Source of the DNA: Pterois miles
Taxonomy: Eukaryota > Chordata > Actinopteri > Perciformes > Scorpaenidae
Reading direction: 5' to 3'
Assembly: GCA_947000775.1 (NCBI GenBank)
Contig: CAMQGK010000048.1
Coordinates: forward strand, 3,272,001-3,336,000
DNA: 64,000 nt
Shown: positions 12,606-23,950 of the stretch, piece after piece
Numbering within the stretch: position 1 is the stretch's first letter
Layout: each line of letters starts with the position of its first letter
The notes under the pieces: model-generated
Told to the model about the DNA's origin: nothing
Database searches by the model: none
The model's input: the letters and a program-made list of their open reading frames with translations, nothing else
Position numbers and translations under genes: made by a program

Positions 12606-12912
12606 AGGAATATAGCGGTCAGCACTGTCACCTCACAGCAAGAGGGTCACAGGTTCGAATCCGGCTTGGGGCTCTTCTGTGTGGAGTTTGCATGATCTCT
12701 CCATGCTAGCGTGGGTTTTCTCCGGGTCCCCCAGCTTCCTCCCACAGTCCAAAGACATGCAGGTTAATTGATGACTCTAAATGTCCCGTAGGTGTGAATG
12801 GTGTCTGTCTCTATGTGCCCTGTGATGGACTGGAGACCTGTCCAGGTGAACCTGCCTTCACCCAATGCCAGCTGGGATCAGCTCCAGGATAAGCAGTTGG
12901 ATGGATGATATA
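12606..12912 (+). mobile_element. tRNA-like SINE, near-complete copy
   Basis: The head has pol III box-like sequence (AGCGGTCAGCACTGTC and box-B-like GGTTCGAATCC near 12652). The body shares GTGTGGAGTTTGCATG, CTTCCTCCCACAGTCC and GATGGACTGGAGACCTG with 11603-11905 in opposite orientation. It ends in GGATGGATGATA. The (GGAT)n tail fits a retroposed element. Confidence 0.72.
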
Positions 12913-13249
12913 TAAAAGCACCAATGACCAACAATAAAATGAGAAACAACATAAAACGTATACAGTATAAGTCAAGTGTTCTGTAAGTTGTAGACAACTA
13001 GTACAAATACAAGTAGTGCAAAGAAATAAATGCTGAATGGCTGTACTGGATGATTATGTATAGATATCAGCTGTATATGATGAGAAGGACTGACAGTATT
13101 TGGACAGTGACACAGCTCCAGTGATCTGTTGAAGATCAGTGTGAAGATGGAGGCCAGCTGGTCAACACAGACTTCCAGACTGGAGGGAGACATGTTGTCT
13201 GTGTGTTGTGTTTAATTTTTCCCATTTAGCAATCAATTTCAGCGATGTA
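12913..13249. other. No feature recognised
   Basis: Short unique-looking interval before the TA tract; no coding signal. Confidence 0.4.

Positions 13250-13337
<88 letters not shown>
13250..13337. repeat. (TA)n microsatellite, left flank of Tc1 insertion
   Basis: About 40 TA units; the Tc1 element starts directly after the last TA. Confidence 0.97.
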
Positions 13338-13338
<1 letters not shown>

Positions 13339-14937
13339 CACAGACCAAAAGTTTGGACACACCTTCTCATTCAAAGAGTTTTCTTTATTTTCATGATTAT
13401 GAAAATTGTAGATTCACACTGAAGGCATCAAAACTATGAATTAACACATGTGGAAATATGTACTTAACAAAAAAGTGTGAAACAACTGAAAATATGTCTG
13501 ATATTGTAGTTTCTTCAAAGTAGCCTCCTTTTGCTCTGATTACTGCTCCCACACTCTGCATCCTCTTGATGAGCTTCAAGAGGTCGTCACCTGAAATGGT
13601 CTCCAACAGTCTTGAAGGAGTCCCAGAGATGCTGAGCACTTGTTGGCTCTTTTGCCTTCACTCTGCGGTCCAGCTCACCCCAAACCATCTGGATCGGGTT
13701 CAGGTCCGGTGACTGTGGAGGCCAGGTCATCTGGTCCAGCACCCCATCACTCTCCTTCTGGGTCAAATAGCCCTCACACAGCCTGGAGGTGTGTTTGGGG
13801 TCATTGTCCTGTTGAGAAATAAATGATGGTCCAACTAAACGCAGACCGGATGGAATAGCATGCTGCTGCTAGATGCTGTGGTAGCCATGCTGGTTCAGTA
13901 GGCCTTCAGTTTGAATAAATCCCCAACAGTGTCACCAGCAAAGCCCCCCCACACCATCACACCTCCTCCTCCAGGCTTCACGGTGGGAACCAGGCATGTA
14001 GAGTCCATCCGTTCACCTTTTCTGGTTCCACAAAGACACGGTGGTTGGAACCAAAAATCTCAGATCTGGACTCATCAGACCAAAGCCCAGATTTCCACTG
14101 GTCTAATGTCCATTCCTGGTGGTCTTTAGCCCAAACAAGTCTCTCTGCTTGTTGCGTGTCCTTAGCAGTGGTTTCCTAGCAGCTCTTCTACCATGAAGGC
14201 CTGATTCACACAGTCTCCTCTTAACAGTTGTTCTAGAGATGTGTCTGCTGCTAGAACTCTGTGTGGCATTGACCTGGTCTCTAGTCTGAGCTGCTGTTAA
14301 CCTGCCATTTCTGAGGCCGGTGACTCGGATCAACTGATCCTCCTCAGCAGAGGTGACTCCTGGTCTTCCTTTCCTGGGGCGGTCCTCATGTGAGCCACTT
14401 TCTTTGTAGCGCTTGATGGTTTTTGCGACTGCACTTGGGGACACTTTCAAAGTTTTCCCAATTTTTGGGACTCACTGACCTTCATTTCTTAAAGTAATGA
14501 TGGCCACTCATTTTTCTTTACTTAGCTGCTTTTTTCTGCCATAATCCAAATTCTAACAGTCTATTCAGTAGGACTATCAGCTGTGTCTCCACCTGACTTC
14601 TGATGGTCCCAACCCCATTTATAAGGCCAGAAATCCCCCTGATTAAACCTGACAGGGCTCACCTGTGAAGTGGAGACCATTTCAGGTGACGACCTCTTGA
14701 AGCTCATCAAGAGGATGCAGAGTGTGTGGAGCAGTAATCAGAGCAAAAGGAGGCTACTTTGAAGAAACTACAATATAAAGTGTATTTTCAGTTGTTTTAC
14801 ACTTTTTTGTTAAGTATATATTTCCACATGTTAATTCATAGTTTTGATGCCTTCAGTGTGAATCTACAACGTCAATAGTCATGAAAAGAAAGAAAACTCA
14901 TTGAATGAGAAGGTGTGTCCAAACTTTTTGGTCTGTA

Positions 14938-14940
<3 letters not shown>
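13338..14940 (-). mobile_element. Full-length degenerate Tc1-type DNA transposon
   Basis: 1603 bp between two TA tracts. The right end is GGTCTGTACTG, complementary to the left CACAGACC (two bases lost at the left tip). The terminal inverted repeats are about 270 bp, pairing 13338-13605 with 14671-14940. They share ACCAAAAGTTTGGACACACC-like tips and an inner GATGAGCTTCAAGAGGTCG. The length is that of a complete Tc1 element. Tc1/mariner elements insert at TA, and both flanks are TA microsatellite. Confidence 0.9.
13440..14543 (-). pseudogene. Tc1-like transposase pseudogene
   Basis: On the minus strand an ATG near 14541 is followed quickly by a stop. Then comes a 115-codon open stretch (14450-14103) containing KVSPSAVAKTIKRYKESGS, a paired-like helix-turn-helix, and the basic linker RPRKGRPGVTSAEE. 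Further on, in shifted frames, are WSDESRSEIF, GGGGVMVWGGF and QDNDPKHTS, which are the usual surroundings of the DDE catalytic residues. The C-terminal piece GAVIRAKGGYFEE lies within the left inverted repeat. Several frameshifts and stops make it inactive. In a live copy it would cut and paste the element in the nucleus. Confidence 0.85.

Positions 14941-15027
<87 letters not shown>
14941..15027. repeat. (TA)n then (GA)n microsatellite, right flank of Tc1
   Basis: TA units from 14941 to about 14996, then GA units to 15027. Confidence 0.95.
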
Positions 15028-15030
<3 letters not shown>

Positions 15031-17490
15031 TTTTGATATATATAATCTGTACATATATTTATATCAAAAAGACAGAGTATTTTCACACTGTGGTATTGTT
15101 GCCTTTACATAAGTTAAGGGTCTGGGTATTTCTTGTTGTGTGTCAGTATCATCTGTCTGTAAAACTCTGGGTGACTCATTCTCATTCTGATCTAACCTGA
15201 AGATCCAATAAAATAAAATAAAAAAAAATAGGATGATAATACACTGCATGCTGTAATAACAGCCAGTCAAGTATCTTGTTAAACTTAATTTTGGAAACTT
15301 TACATTAGGAACCAAAACAGGTCACAGGCCTATAGCTGGCAGTGGGTCCCTGGATGTCATGAAAACCAATATATTTTAATGAGCCTGAGACCTGGGGCCA
15401 GACAATCATTTTCTTATTTAGGTCACGGGCTGAAAAGTTGAATAACCTCTGCTATAAAATACATGCTATTTAATGGTATACTTGTAGCCTACAGTCTCCA
15501 CTTATCACCTTGTGGACAAAAAAGAGGGAGGGGGTCGGGTGTGTGGTTGAATTTCACCAATTAGGGGTCATGCTATGCAAAGAGGCCAGTGGAGATATGG
15601 TCAGTGATGAGTGTGGTCTATTTAAAGGCCCTCAGGGTTGAACACTAGCTTTCATTCCCCAACCACCAGTTGGGCTGTTATCTGCTTTGCACTCCTCTGG
15701 GTGTCTGCTGGTCATCTAGATGCCACATATGGACATGGTATTGGAGAGTTAGTTTGTTTGATTGATTGTGTTCATTTTCTTCAGTGTTTCTCTGTCTGAC
15801 TGTAAGATTGTCTTCCTTCAACCCAGTCACCAGAACACGGCCGACCACAGGCTGTATAAGATATGAAGGTAGTTTCCATGATGTGACCCATAGGTTTCTG
15901 GTACAACACCCATGTGTCACTCAAAGCGGCTACACCCTTAATTATGCCAAACTTTAAGCCTTAATATAATTCAAACGGGAACTACGTAGCAGTTCATTAC
16001 AGTTCCCATAAATGGGGAAATTAGCTATATCGATCAAAACTTTCAGAAACAGCTGCTCCATGTACTATGTCACTTGCGCCGCCAGAACGCAAAAACATCT
16101 ACATTAAAAAAATAATTAAAAAACAAACATCCACATTCAACGTATCTCTACAGAATCGTACAATGCCAACATTTCTCCCCAGTGATTGGGCTCCTGACTC
16201 ACCTCAGCTCGATCACTATGAACCACTAAGCAGAGAGGAAATGCTCTCTTTAGATAAACCAATGTCCACATAGACGTAGTTCTCTGCCCTTTGTCTTCAG
16301 CTAAGTGTTTAACAAGTGTGTTTTGGCATGGAGCGGTGTTGTAAACCACACAATGAGGCAAAGTGAGTCATTCCAAGGCCTCTCTGAGTGGTTATTTACT
16401 GTGCCTCTGTGTTTGGTACGATAGATCACAGCAGACTAGCCGTTTTGGTTTACAATATTTCACATGGATTTGAAAAGTGCCCTAAAAGCAATTACAGTAA
16501 AATCATCTGGGTGTCTTCTAAGGACGATGAGTAGTTTGTCATGACTTCATCTCTGTGTACAGTTAAATTTGTGCGCAAATCACGAACAAGGTAGCCAAGA
16601 GAGGAAGAGCTGCACGCCGTTGAGTGTGTGATGACAGGGAAATGAAGCAGAAGAGACTGAGGGGAAAAGTGAGGAGCTGGTTTCTATTCCTGGAGACATT
16701 TGGCTGTGGTCCAGATCACTCCCTCATCAGGCCCACTCTTTGCTTAAATTTGTGAGAGTGCTTCATAACTTTCATTGTAACCTCGTCATCATACTCACTG
16801 GTCCATCATTTACCACCACCAACCCTATGAAGTCCAAACCAAAGAAAAGTACTAAACTGATAAACTGTTGATACTGTGAGGTAATTTTGTGACTGTAGTT
16901 ACTATCAATGTTTTACATTACATGAACTTTCATTTCTTAAAGATATGTTAATGAAGTGGATCAAATACTCAGTATTCAATAATAATGAATGGCCCAACTC
17001 TGCAAACATCTGCCCCAAGATGAGGCTAAACCATGATGATGGAAATAATCAGTATATAGTACATTTACTGAGCATGTCCAACTTTGTCCTCCTTTTTGTG
17101 GGACAAGCTTTTATTTTGTAGTTTTGGTATCCGCACAGGGTTTATTATTTATGCAAGGCTGACAGATTTTATTTATTTTATATACAGTAAGGGGAGTTTA
17201 CAAAGACTTCTGTGATGGCAGTTATATGCAGTATTTTAAATATCACCCCTCTTCTCCAACCATTAAAAGCATGTCCAAATTCAGTTATTCTTTCAGCTCT
17301 GAAACTGCAAATCCACTTGGATCTAAGCCTAGAATCATAAGGGGGAGTACCTATATCTATATCTATATCTGCTCTGATGAATATTTATCTAGTGTCACTT
17401 GTCCCTGGCCCCTGGAGGTGTTAACACAAAGTGTGACCCAAAAACAACCAAGAAAGGGAGGTTTAAAAATTTAATTAAAGTTTAATCATA
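15028..17490. other. No gene or clear repeat recognised
   Basis: 2.4 kb of unique-looking sequence. Short ORFs (such as 15678-15920 minus, 16067-16273 plus) have no recognisable content. 15590-15660 contains TATTTAAAGG ahead of ordinary sequence, but there is no gene to attach it to. Confidence 0.45.
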
Positions 17491-17493
17491 TTT

Positions 17494-17535
<42 letters not shown>

Positions 17536-18554
17536 GTGGTGGCTCTGCCTTTTGAAATTGGGTTGTAGGCCGGCGCCGGGGTGTGTAGGGGGGGGGGGGT
17601 GGGTGGCGTGTGCCCCATCGGGGGGGGCGGGAGGAGGGGGGGGGGGGGGGGTTCCCCCCCCCCAAGTTGGGGGGTGGTTCGGAGGAAGAAGGGGGGGGGT
17701 TAGGGATGCTGTGTGGTTCCGGGGTTTGGGTGGGTGCGGTGGTCCCCGCCAGAGGAGGTAGAGATTGGCCTACAGGGGGGTGTGGCCAGGGTTAGTCGCT
17801 GTTTGGCGGCCAGGCGGAGGAGGGGGGGACGGGGAGAGGGGGGGGGAGGAGATGTGTGGCTCAGGGCGGGGCCCGCGGGGGGAGAAGGGGGGCAATAGAT
17901 GCACCTCCCCCGGGCGCGGTGTCGCTCCCGGGGCGGGCTGGGCCACCGGGCTCCTCGGGGGGGGGGGTCACTCACCAGAGGAGGAGAAGGACGCCAGGCT
18001 GGGCGGAGTCGAGCAGGTGGCCCCGTCGGTTCTGGAGGTTGGGGAGCCGCACCCCTGCGTCTCTCCTTCTCCCTTTCCCATGGGGGTCGTGGTGAGGGGC
18101 GATGGGTAGGTGGAAGGTCCAGGGGCGCCAACTGGTCCTTAACTGCGTCGGATAACCCATGAATGAAGGTGTCAAGGAGAGATGCGTCGTTCCACCCGCT
18201 ATCGGGGGGCAGCGTGCGGAACTCTATGGGGTAATCTGTCACCCCCCCCTCCCCCGCGGGGGGGGGGGAGGGGTGCTTCCCCCCCCCCCTTGGGGGGGGG
18301 GGGGGGAGAATATTTTTTGGAGAAGCCCCGAAAAAAATAAAAAAGAAACACACAGCGGCGGGCGCGGCGCCCGCCCCGGCGGGGGCCGCGCGTGTGGGCT
18401 TGGTGGAGGAAGAATGAAAAAAAAAAAAAAAGATCTGATAGTGGGGGGGGGAGGAGGGGGGGGTAAAAAAAAAAAGAAGTAGAAAAAAAAAAGAAGAGGG
18501 GAGGGGAAGGCGGCGGGGGGAGGGGAAGGGGGGGGGGGGGGAGGGGAGGGGGGG

Positions 18555-18604
<50 letters not shown>

Positions 18605-19312
18605 CTCCGGGTCAAAAAAAAAAACAAGACAGCTCAGAAGAGGGCGCAGCAGTGGGACTAGAAGAACAACCACTCGACAATAAAATAATTATACTTCTCT
18701 TTAAGGAATGAAAGAAAAGTAATGGCGGGGGGGGGGGGGGAAAGGTCCGTGGTGGGGAGAGCTCACTCCACGAGGGGGAGAGGGGAGAGGGCCCGGGCGG
18801 GGGGGGGGGGGGGTATATATGTCGAGATGTAGAGATGAGAAAAAGAAAGAGAAAGAAAAAAAAAAAAAAAGAAAGGGAGGGGGAAGAAGAAAAAAAGGAT
18901 AAATTAAAAAAGAAAGGGACGGGGGGCGGGGGGAGAGAAAAAAAAAAGAAGAAGAAGAAAAGGAGGGGAGGGGGAGAGGAAAAAAAAAAAAGAGAAAGAG
19001 AAAAAAAACAATAGGAGGAAGAAAAAGAGGGGGGAGGAGGGTATTTTCTATAAGAAAAGGAAAAAGGAGGAAGGGAAGAGGGGGAAAAAAAAAAAAAAAA
19101 AAAAGGGGGAGGAAGGAATAATGAAGGAGGGAAGAAAAAAAGGGGGGGGGGGAAAGAAGAAGAGGGGGGGGGAGGGAGGGGAAAAAAAATTAAAAAAAGA
19201 GGGAGGGGGGAGGGGAGGGAGGGAGGGGCGAGAAAAAAAGGGGAGAGAGAAAAAAAAAAAAAAAAAAAAAAAAATATACAAAAAAAAAAAAAAAAAAAAA
19301 AAATAAAAATAA
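17491..19312. repeat. Homopolymer-rich, probably mis-assembled block (poly-G and poly-A)
   Basis: Dense G runs (for example 17504-17534 and 18560-18604), then A/G runs (18410-19310) such as A-tracts at 19084-19104 and 19251-19308. The composition changes abruptly at both edges. Real sequence (a gypsy Gag frame) is still readable between G runs at 17890-18242. This suggests sequencing or consensus error rather than genuine DNA. All ORFs here (Pro, Phe, Gly rich) are unreliable. Confidence 0.8.
17890..18242 (-). pseudogene. Ty3/gypsy Gag fragment (capsid end plus possible zinc knuckle start)
   Basis: The minus-strand frame contains YPIEFRTLPPDSGWND and LLDTFIHGLSDAVKDQLA, which match the capsid-type segment of fish Ty3/gypsy Gag. 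About 75 residues later comes RERHRARGRCIYC, like the start of a CCHC zinc knuckle. The remainder is corrupted by G/C runs. Coordinates and frame are therefore approximate. It belongs to an LTR retrotransposon whose other parts are not visible here. Confidence 0.7.
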
Positions 19313-19374
19313 AGGTTGCCGGGGCCCCCTGCAATGAACATATATCACTAAGAAGTGACAGTCAGTTGGTTGTT

Positions 19375-19515
19375 CCCTTGCAGCATCAGCGCCCAGCAGC
19401 AGAGCTACGCTTCCAAGGCCGAGTCCTTGCTGCAGCGGCCCGGGGTTCGAATCCGGCCTGGGGCCCTTTGCTGCATGTCGTCCCTCTCTCTCTCTCCCTC
19501 TTTCAATACTCCGGC
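19375..19515 (+). mobile_element. tRNA-like SINE fragment
   Basis: The box-B-like GGTTCGAATCC near 19444 is followed by GGCCTGGGGCCCTTTGCTGC and a CTCTCTCTC stretch, a pattern common in fish short interspersed repeats. No clear 3' tail. 19516-19865 shows nothing further. Confidence 0.5.
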
Positions 19516-19865
19516 ATAAAAAAGAGATCCAAAATGGAGTCCAGTAGAGCCCAGACCATGGATGTAGAAGAGGTTGTTCCCTGTACTTTTGTCCTGCGTG
19601 TTAGTAAATAGCTAGTACTTCATTAAATCCTGTTGATGTCATGCTACTAGCACTGCTAGCTACTGGCCGATAGCCGGTTGTTTGGGAGCAGAGATGTTAA
19701 TCCATCCACCACGGTACAGGCTGACAGCAGACAGCCCATGGGTGAATTAGAAGATAATAAAAGTGATGAATTATAGTTAATATATCCATTATTACAGCCA
19801 CATACAGCTAGCAGGAACATGGCAGAACTGTCTCCAAACGTCTGCTTTACACAAGCCGGTAATAG

Positions 19866-21138
19866 TAATAAGATAAGATAAGATAAGATAAGATGAACTT
19901 TATTAATCCCCGAAGGGAAAATTATCTTTCAGTTACATCCTGTCCAAGAACATAAAAAACAGTGACACATAACGGGGGGACAGGAGCGGGAGGACTGAGG
20001 GTCGCCGCCCCAACGGCGCCCCGTTTTCTTAGATGAGAAAAGGGAGAACAAGAGGAAAGGAGAAGAGGGGAAAAAGCATCTCCCAGACTAGGCTCCTGTA
20101 GGGGGGCACAGTGTGGGATCTGGAAAAAACACCTCTGCACATAGCAACATGATAAGACATTACAACAAAACTCAAGGACTTGCACATGTGGGAGGGGGAA
20201 GGGCATTGGGGAGGGGAGGTGTCCCAGCACAGATTGGGGGGGAGTGTTCGCCTCTGGGCGTCTCACAACAACCCTCCAAGTTGTACTGTGACAAGGGGAG
20301 AGGAGGGGGGGGGGGGGCGCGAAGGCGTTGAGTTGAAGGGTGTGTGTGTACATTGTCTTCATGTGTGTGTATGTGTCAGCCCGTGTCCTTCATTCCCGCT
20401 CAGTCTCAACCCATTGTCTCTGCCGTCTGGTACTGATGACGAAGACACGGCCGATTGCCGTGGAGACGACCTCGGAGAGTTCTGATCCAGAAACAAAGTC
20501 CACAGGAGTAGGGGGGATCTTGTCGACATAACATCCAGGAGAATGGAGAGATAACCGGCCTTGGGAAGGCCAGTTGTCTCGGGGAGCCAATGATGATAAC
20601 AATAGTTTTGGGTCAGGCAGACACTGTGATTTTCCGTCTGCCTTAAGTCTCTCTGAGTCTCCCAGTGGCTAAGATCCAATAGAGCCAAATTCGATGGTCA
20701 AATTCAGCCAGGCCGAGCTGGCAACTTCTCCAAGTTGGTATCCATCTTGCGACAGAGTTCAGAAATCTCAGCCAGCCTGCGATTTTGATCAAGAATCGCA
20801 TCCAGCTTATGATTGAGCTCACATGTTGCTTGAGTCTGAGTGTTGGCAGCCCTGCACATTCCCTCAATCATGACGGGCAGCTTCCTCATTGCCAAAAGTG
20901 CTGCCAACGTCTTCTTACTTTTGCGATAGACCAGGAAGCTGCTAACTCCAATCAGCAGAATGCCTGTTATCATACATCCAATTATGTACACCTCTTCAAC
21001 ATCCTCAACGGAAAGGATCGAGAGGCACACGACCCTCCACTTCTCCCAGGAGTCCATCGTGTATCCAAACTGGAAACGTTCCGTCAGGGCAGGAGGGCTC
21101 TCCTTCGCCCGGTCTCTTTGTCCAGAAAATTTGGTCAA
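19866..21138 (-). mobile_element. Putative retroposed unit with LINE-type 3' tail
   Basis: The left end is (AGATA)n followed by GAACTTTATTAATCCCCG. Read on the minus strand this is GGGGATTAATAAAGTTC then (TTATC)n, the standard tail of fish non-LTR elements. Upstream on the same strand is the 144-aa ORF. About 770 bp separates its stop from the tail, like a 3' UTR. The 5' boundary is not defined. Confidence 0.5.
20704..21138 (-). CDS. Unknown 144-aa ORF with one membrane segment and a coiled coil
   Basis: The likely start is either M1 (21138) or M28 (21057, MDSWEKWR). A hydrophobic span at residues 50-71 (YIIGCMITGILLIGVSSFLV) is followed by RKSKK, suggesting a single-pass membrane protein. 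The C-terminal half (about 90-140) is Leu/Glu/Arg/Asn-rich with heptad-like spacing, possibly a coiled coil. I do not recognise a family. It lies on the same strand as, and upstream of, a retrotransposon-type 3' tail, so it may be the product of a mobile unit or a captured gene copy. No frameshift is seen within the ORF. Confidence 0.4.
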   Translation of the reverse strand: MTKFSGQRDRAKESPPALTERFQFGYTMDSWEKWRVVCLSILSVEDVEEVYIIGCMITGILLIGVSSFLVYRKSKKTLAALLAMRKLPVMIEGMCRAANTQTQATCELNHKLDAILDQNRRLAEISELCRKMDTNLEKLPARPG

Positions 21139-21190
21139 TTGCGTTGAGAGACCAGCTGATCAATTCCTTCCTCCAATTAATAACGCTATG

Positions 21191-21250
21191 GTGAAGAGTT
21201 GCTGTGTAATTGCTTGCACCAACAATGAATCCAAAAGCTCTGATCTCTGA
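21191..21250 (+). pseudogene. Possible THAP zinc-finger N-terminal fragment
   Basis: MVKSCCVIACTNNESKSSDL, then a stop. The CC-x3-C start with NN/S resembles the first strand of THAP domains, found in P-element-type transposases and host THAP proteins. Only 20 residues, so weak. Confidence 0.3.
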
Positions 21251-21289
21251 CTTGGTCCCCTGACATGTCCTAAAAAAGATCTAATAGAG

Positions 21290-21700
21290 GGGCTCCATGG
21301 CTCCATGCTATAGACCAGACCAACATGGCTCATGCTCAGCTATGACCAGCCACATGGCTCCATGGCTCCAGCTTAGACCAGAACATGGCTCCAGCTCCAG
21401 TTAGACCAGACAACATGGCTCCATGGCTCCAGCTTAGACAGACCAACATGGCTCCATGGCTCCATGCTTAGACCAGACCAACATGGCTCCATGACTCCAT
21501 GCTATAGACCAGACCAACATGGCTCCATGGCTCCATGCTATAGACCAGACCAACATGGCTCCATGGCTCCATGCTATAGACCAGACCAACATGGCTCCAT
21601 GGCTCCATGCTATAGACCAGACCAACATGGCTCCATGGCTCCATGCTATAGACCAGACCAACATGGCTCCATGGCTCCATGCTATAGACCAGACCAACAG
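21290..21700. repeat. 36-bp minisatellite
   Basis: Unit: CATGCTATAGACCAGACC followed by AACATGGCTCCATGGCTC. About 11 copies; the left four or five are degenerate and the right ones nearly identical. The 12-codon period (SMAPCYRPDQHG or reverse) yields ORFs on both strands that I regard as spurious. Confidence 0.95.
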
Positions 21701-22683
21701 CTCTGGTACGGTGTTAATACACTTCTCCCTTTGTTGCTACCAGCCTGGCAGCACACCTCCGTTGTTGAATATCCATCATTCATCACTATGACTGGTGTCT
21801 GTTGGACCACGAGTTTGAGAGAGAAGTGGGTTAAAGAAACGCCTTCGCCTGTGAGGGAAGATCATTAAGCTTAACGGTGTTCTGTACGTGAGACCAATGG
21901 TGTTTCATAAAGAGCCCATAACATGATGTCAATGACGATTAATGAAAATTTTAAATGTTAAAATATTCAATTGATGTAATAAATGTTAACTTTTATTAAA
22001 TAATACTCCTGTAACATCAATACTGGGCGTAGGGTTACATACCAACAGCATCTGTGTTGACAGGGTTGCTGCTGCAGTGCCAAGCATTCAGTGTGCATTG
22101 ATGTTAAAAATGTGCATTTCAAAGCATTTTTTCAACAAAGGGTGATATATTTAACAACTTGTGATAGAATCAGAATAATTTCATACGGACTGCAGTACTG
22201 TGAGAACCATAAATTAAGTTGAAATGTACATTTTCCCTGCTCTAGTCAGCTCCCCTCTCCGCTGTGGACACACTTCACAAACTGACTGAAATCTTACAAG
22301 AAAGAGGTAAATAATAAGTAAATGTCTGCTGAAAGTCGAAGCTTCTAGATCTAGCTTTCAGTACAGACAAGACACACACAACACACACGTTACACTCTCA
22401 GTCAAATGTTGTGTGATCCATTTCTTCCTCCATACTCGATGAAAATGATTGATCATATTACACAGTTTGTAGTTGTTGTCATAACTACACATTTAAGATG
22501 ATGGTGTCGTAGTAAACTCTTCCTGCTGTCATACACTTTGATATTATGACGTGACTCTGGAGTCTAACAGCGAGTCTGACGTTTGACAGCTCGTCTCAGT
22601 GACCTGATGCTCCGTCATCAAGATCCTGTTTGATGGAGTTTTCCTGAAGCCACCGGACTCTCCTCACAGACAGAGAAACCATC
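21701..22683. other. No feature recognised
   Basis: Mostly A/T-rich unique-looking sequence without ORFs of note. Confidence 0.45.
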
Positions 22684-22912
22684 AGAGCAGAAGCAGGTCC
22701 AGGACCAGCACCAGGACCAGCACCAGGACCAGGACCAGGTCCAGGACTAGAATCAGCACCAAGACCAGGACCAGGACTAGGACTAGGACCAGCACCAAGA
22801 CCAGGACCAGAACCAGGTCCAGGACCAGGACCAGGACCAGGACCAGGACTAGGACCAGCACCAAGACCAGGGCCAGGACCAGGACTAGGACCAGGACCAG
22901 GTCCAGGACAGT
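22684..22912. repeat. (GGACCA)n-type minisatellite
   Basis: Six-base GGACCA/GCACCA/GGACTA units with 12- to 30-bp higher periods. Its minus strand gives a Leu-Val ORF that is spurious. 22913-23345 beyond it shows nothing. Confidence 0.95.
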
Positions 22913-23349
22913 CTCTGTATCTACATGAAGACGCACCACTGTGACCTGTACTAGAAAGCCTTTACTGCACTCTGAAGGAGGATCTGCTGATCTGGACTGT
23001 TTACACACAGTGATGAAATGATGTGTACCCAATTTATAATTTGTTTTTAAATTTACAGTTAATGATGTTGTGGTATTAGATAAATAAAACATGTTGTTTC
23101 ACAAAGACTTTATATAATTACGCTGTTTAAACAGGTGATATGACTCATTAATTTTATGTCATGTGTGTAGAAGGGTACAGGTGCATTACACAACACATTT
23201 CACAGTCAAACTTTATTTGAGTAGACAGATGACAATATTCATAATACACAGTATTCTGGACATGAACAGATAATCTGCAGAAATCTCTGAGTTACTCTGA
23301 AACATGGACACAGTATAGCTAACGTTAGTCCTCCCAGTAGCTGCTGATA

Positions 23350-23950
23350 CTGTAGTTACTGAGTAGTTTTTATATATAAGATCAGTATTCCAGCTTCAGG
23401 TCTGTTGACGCGGTTCAGGATAAAGTCTATCCAGCATGGTGAGCTACATGTAACGTTAACTGGTCTGTAGTCATGATACCACACAGCGACACCTCCTACA
23501 GTAAATAATATACCATCTCTACGTTTACCAGGTGTCTCTGACCAGAAATCAGGAGCTGACTGCTGGTTCACATCTTCTGTTTTCCACACTGCTAGTCGCT
23601 GTGTTTACACAGCGTTACAGGCAGCTACATGCTAACATGTCAGCGGCGACTCCGTGGACGGGGTCACCCGGTGAGGAGCTGGTCTACCCACTTCTACCGT
23701 TCCTCCTGGAAACCCTTATATAGCATGACACACACATAACACATTTTCTGATCGATGGAGCAGCAGAAAAAGAGAGGGGACAATCTTTTATGACACTAAG
23801 GCGTCTGTAGACACAACGGGGACACACACTTATGTTTAAAAGACATATTAAAGTGTATTTTGCATAATAGGTGACCTTTACAATACATCTATGAACCTGA
23901 AAATGAGCATAATACGAGACCTTTAATAACCCAGAATATGACAAAGGTGT
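23350..23950 (-). mobile_element. Non-autonomous DNA-transposon-like fish repeat
   Basis: Read on the minus strand it begins AAAGGTCTCGTATTATGC and contains GGTCACCTATTATGCAAAAT and GTGTCCCCGTTGTGTCTAC. These are signatures of a common fish repeat. No transposase. Boundaries are approximate. Confidence 0.45.

Noticed and set aside
18199..19334. Pro- and Phe-rich ORFs up to 240 aa
   Set aside because: They come from homopolymer G and A runs that look like sequencing noise.
22682..23092. Leu-Val repeat ORF as a membrane protein
   Set aside because: Produced by the (GGACCA)n minisatellite.
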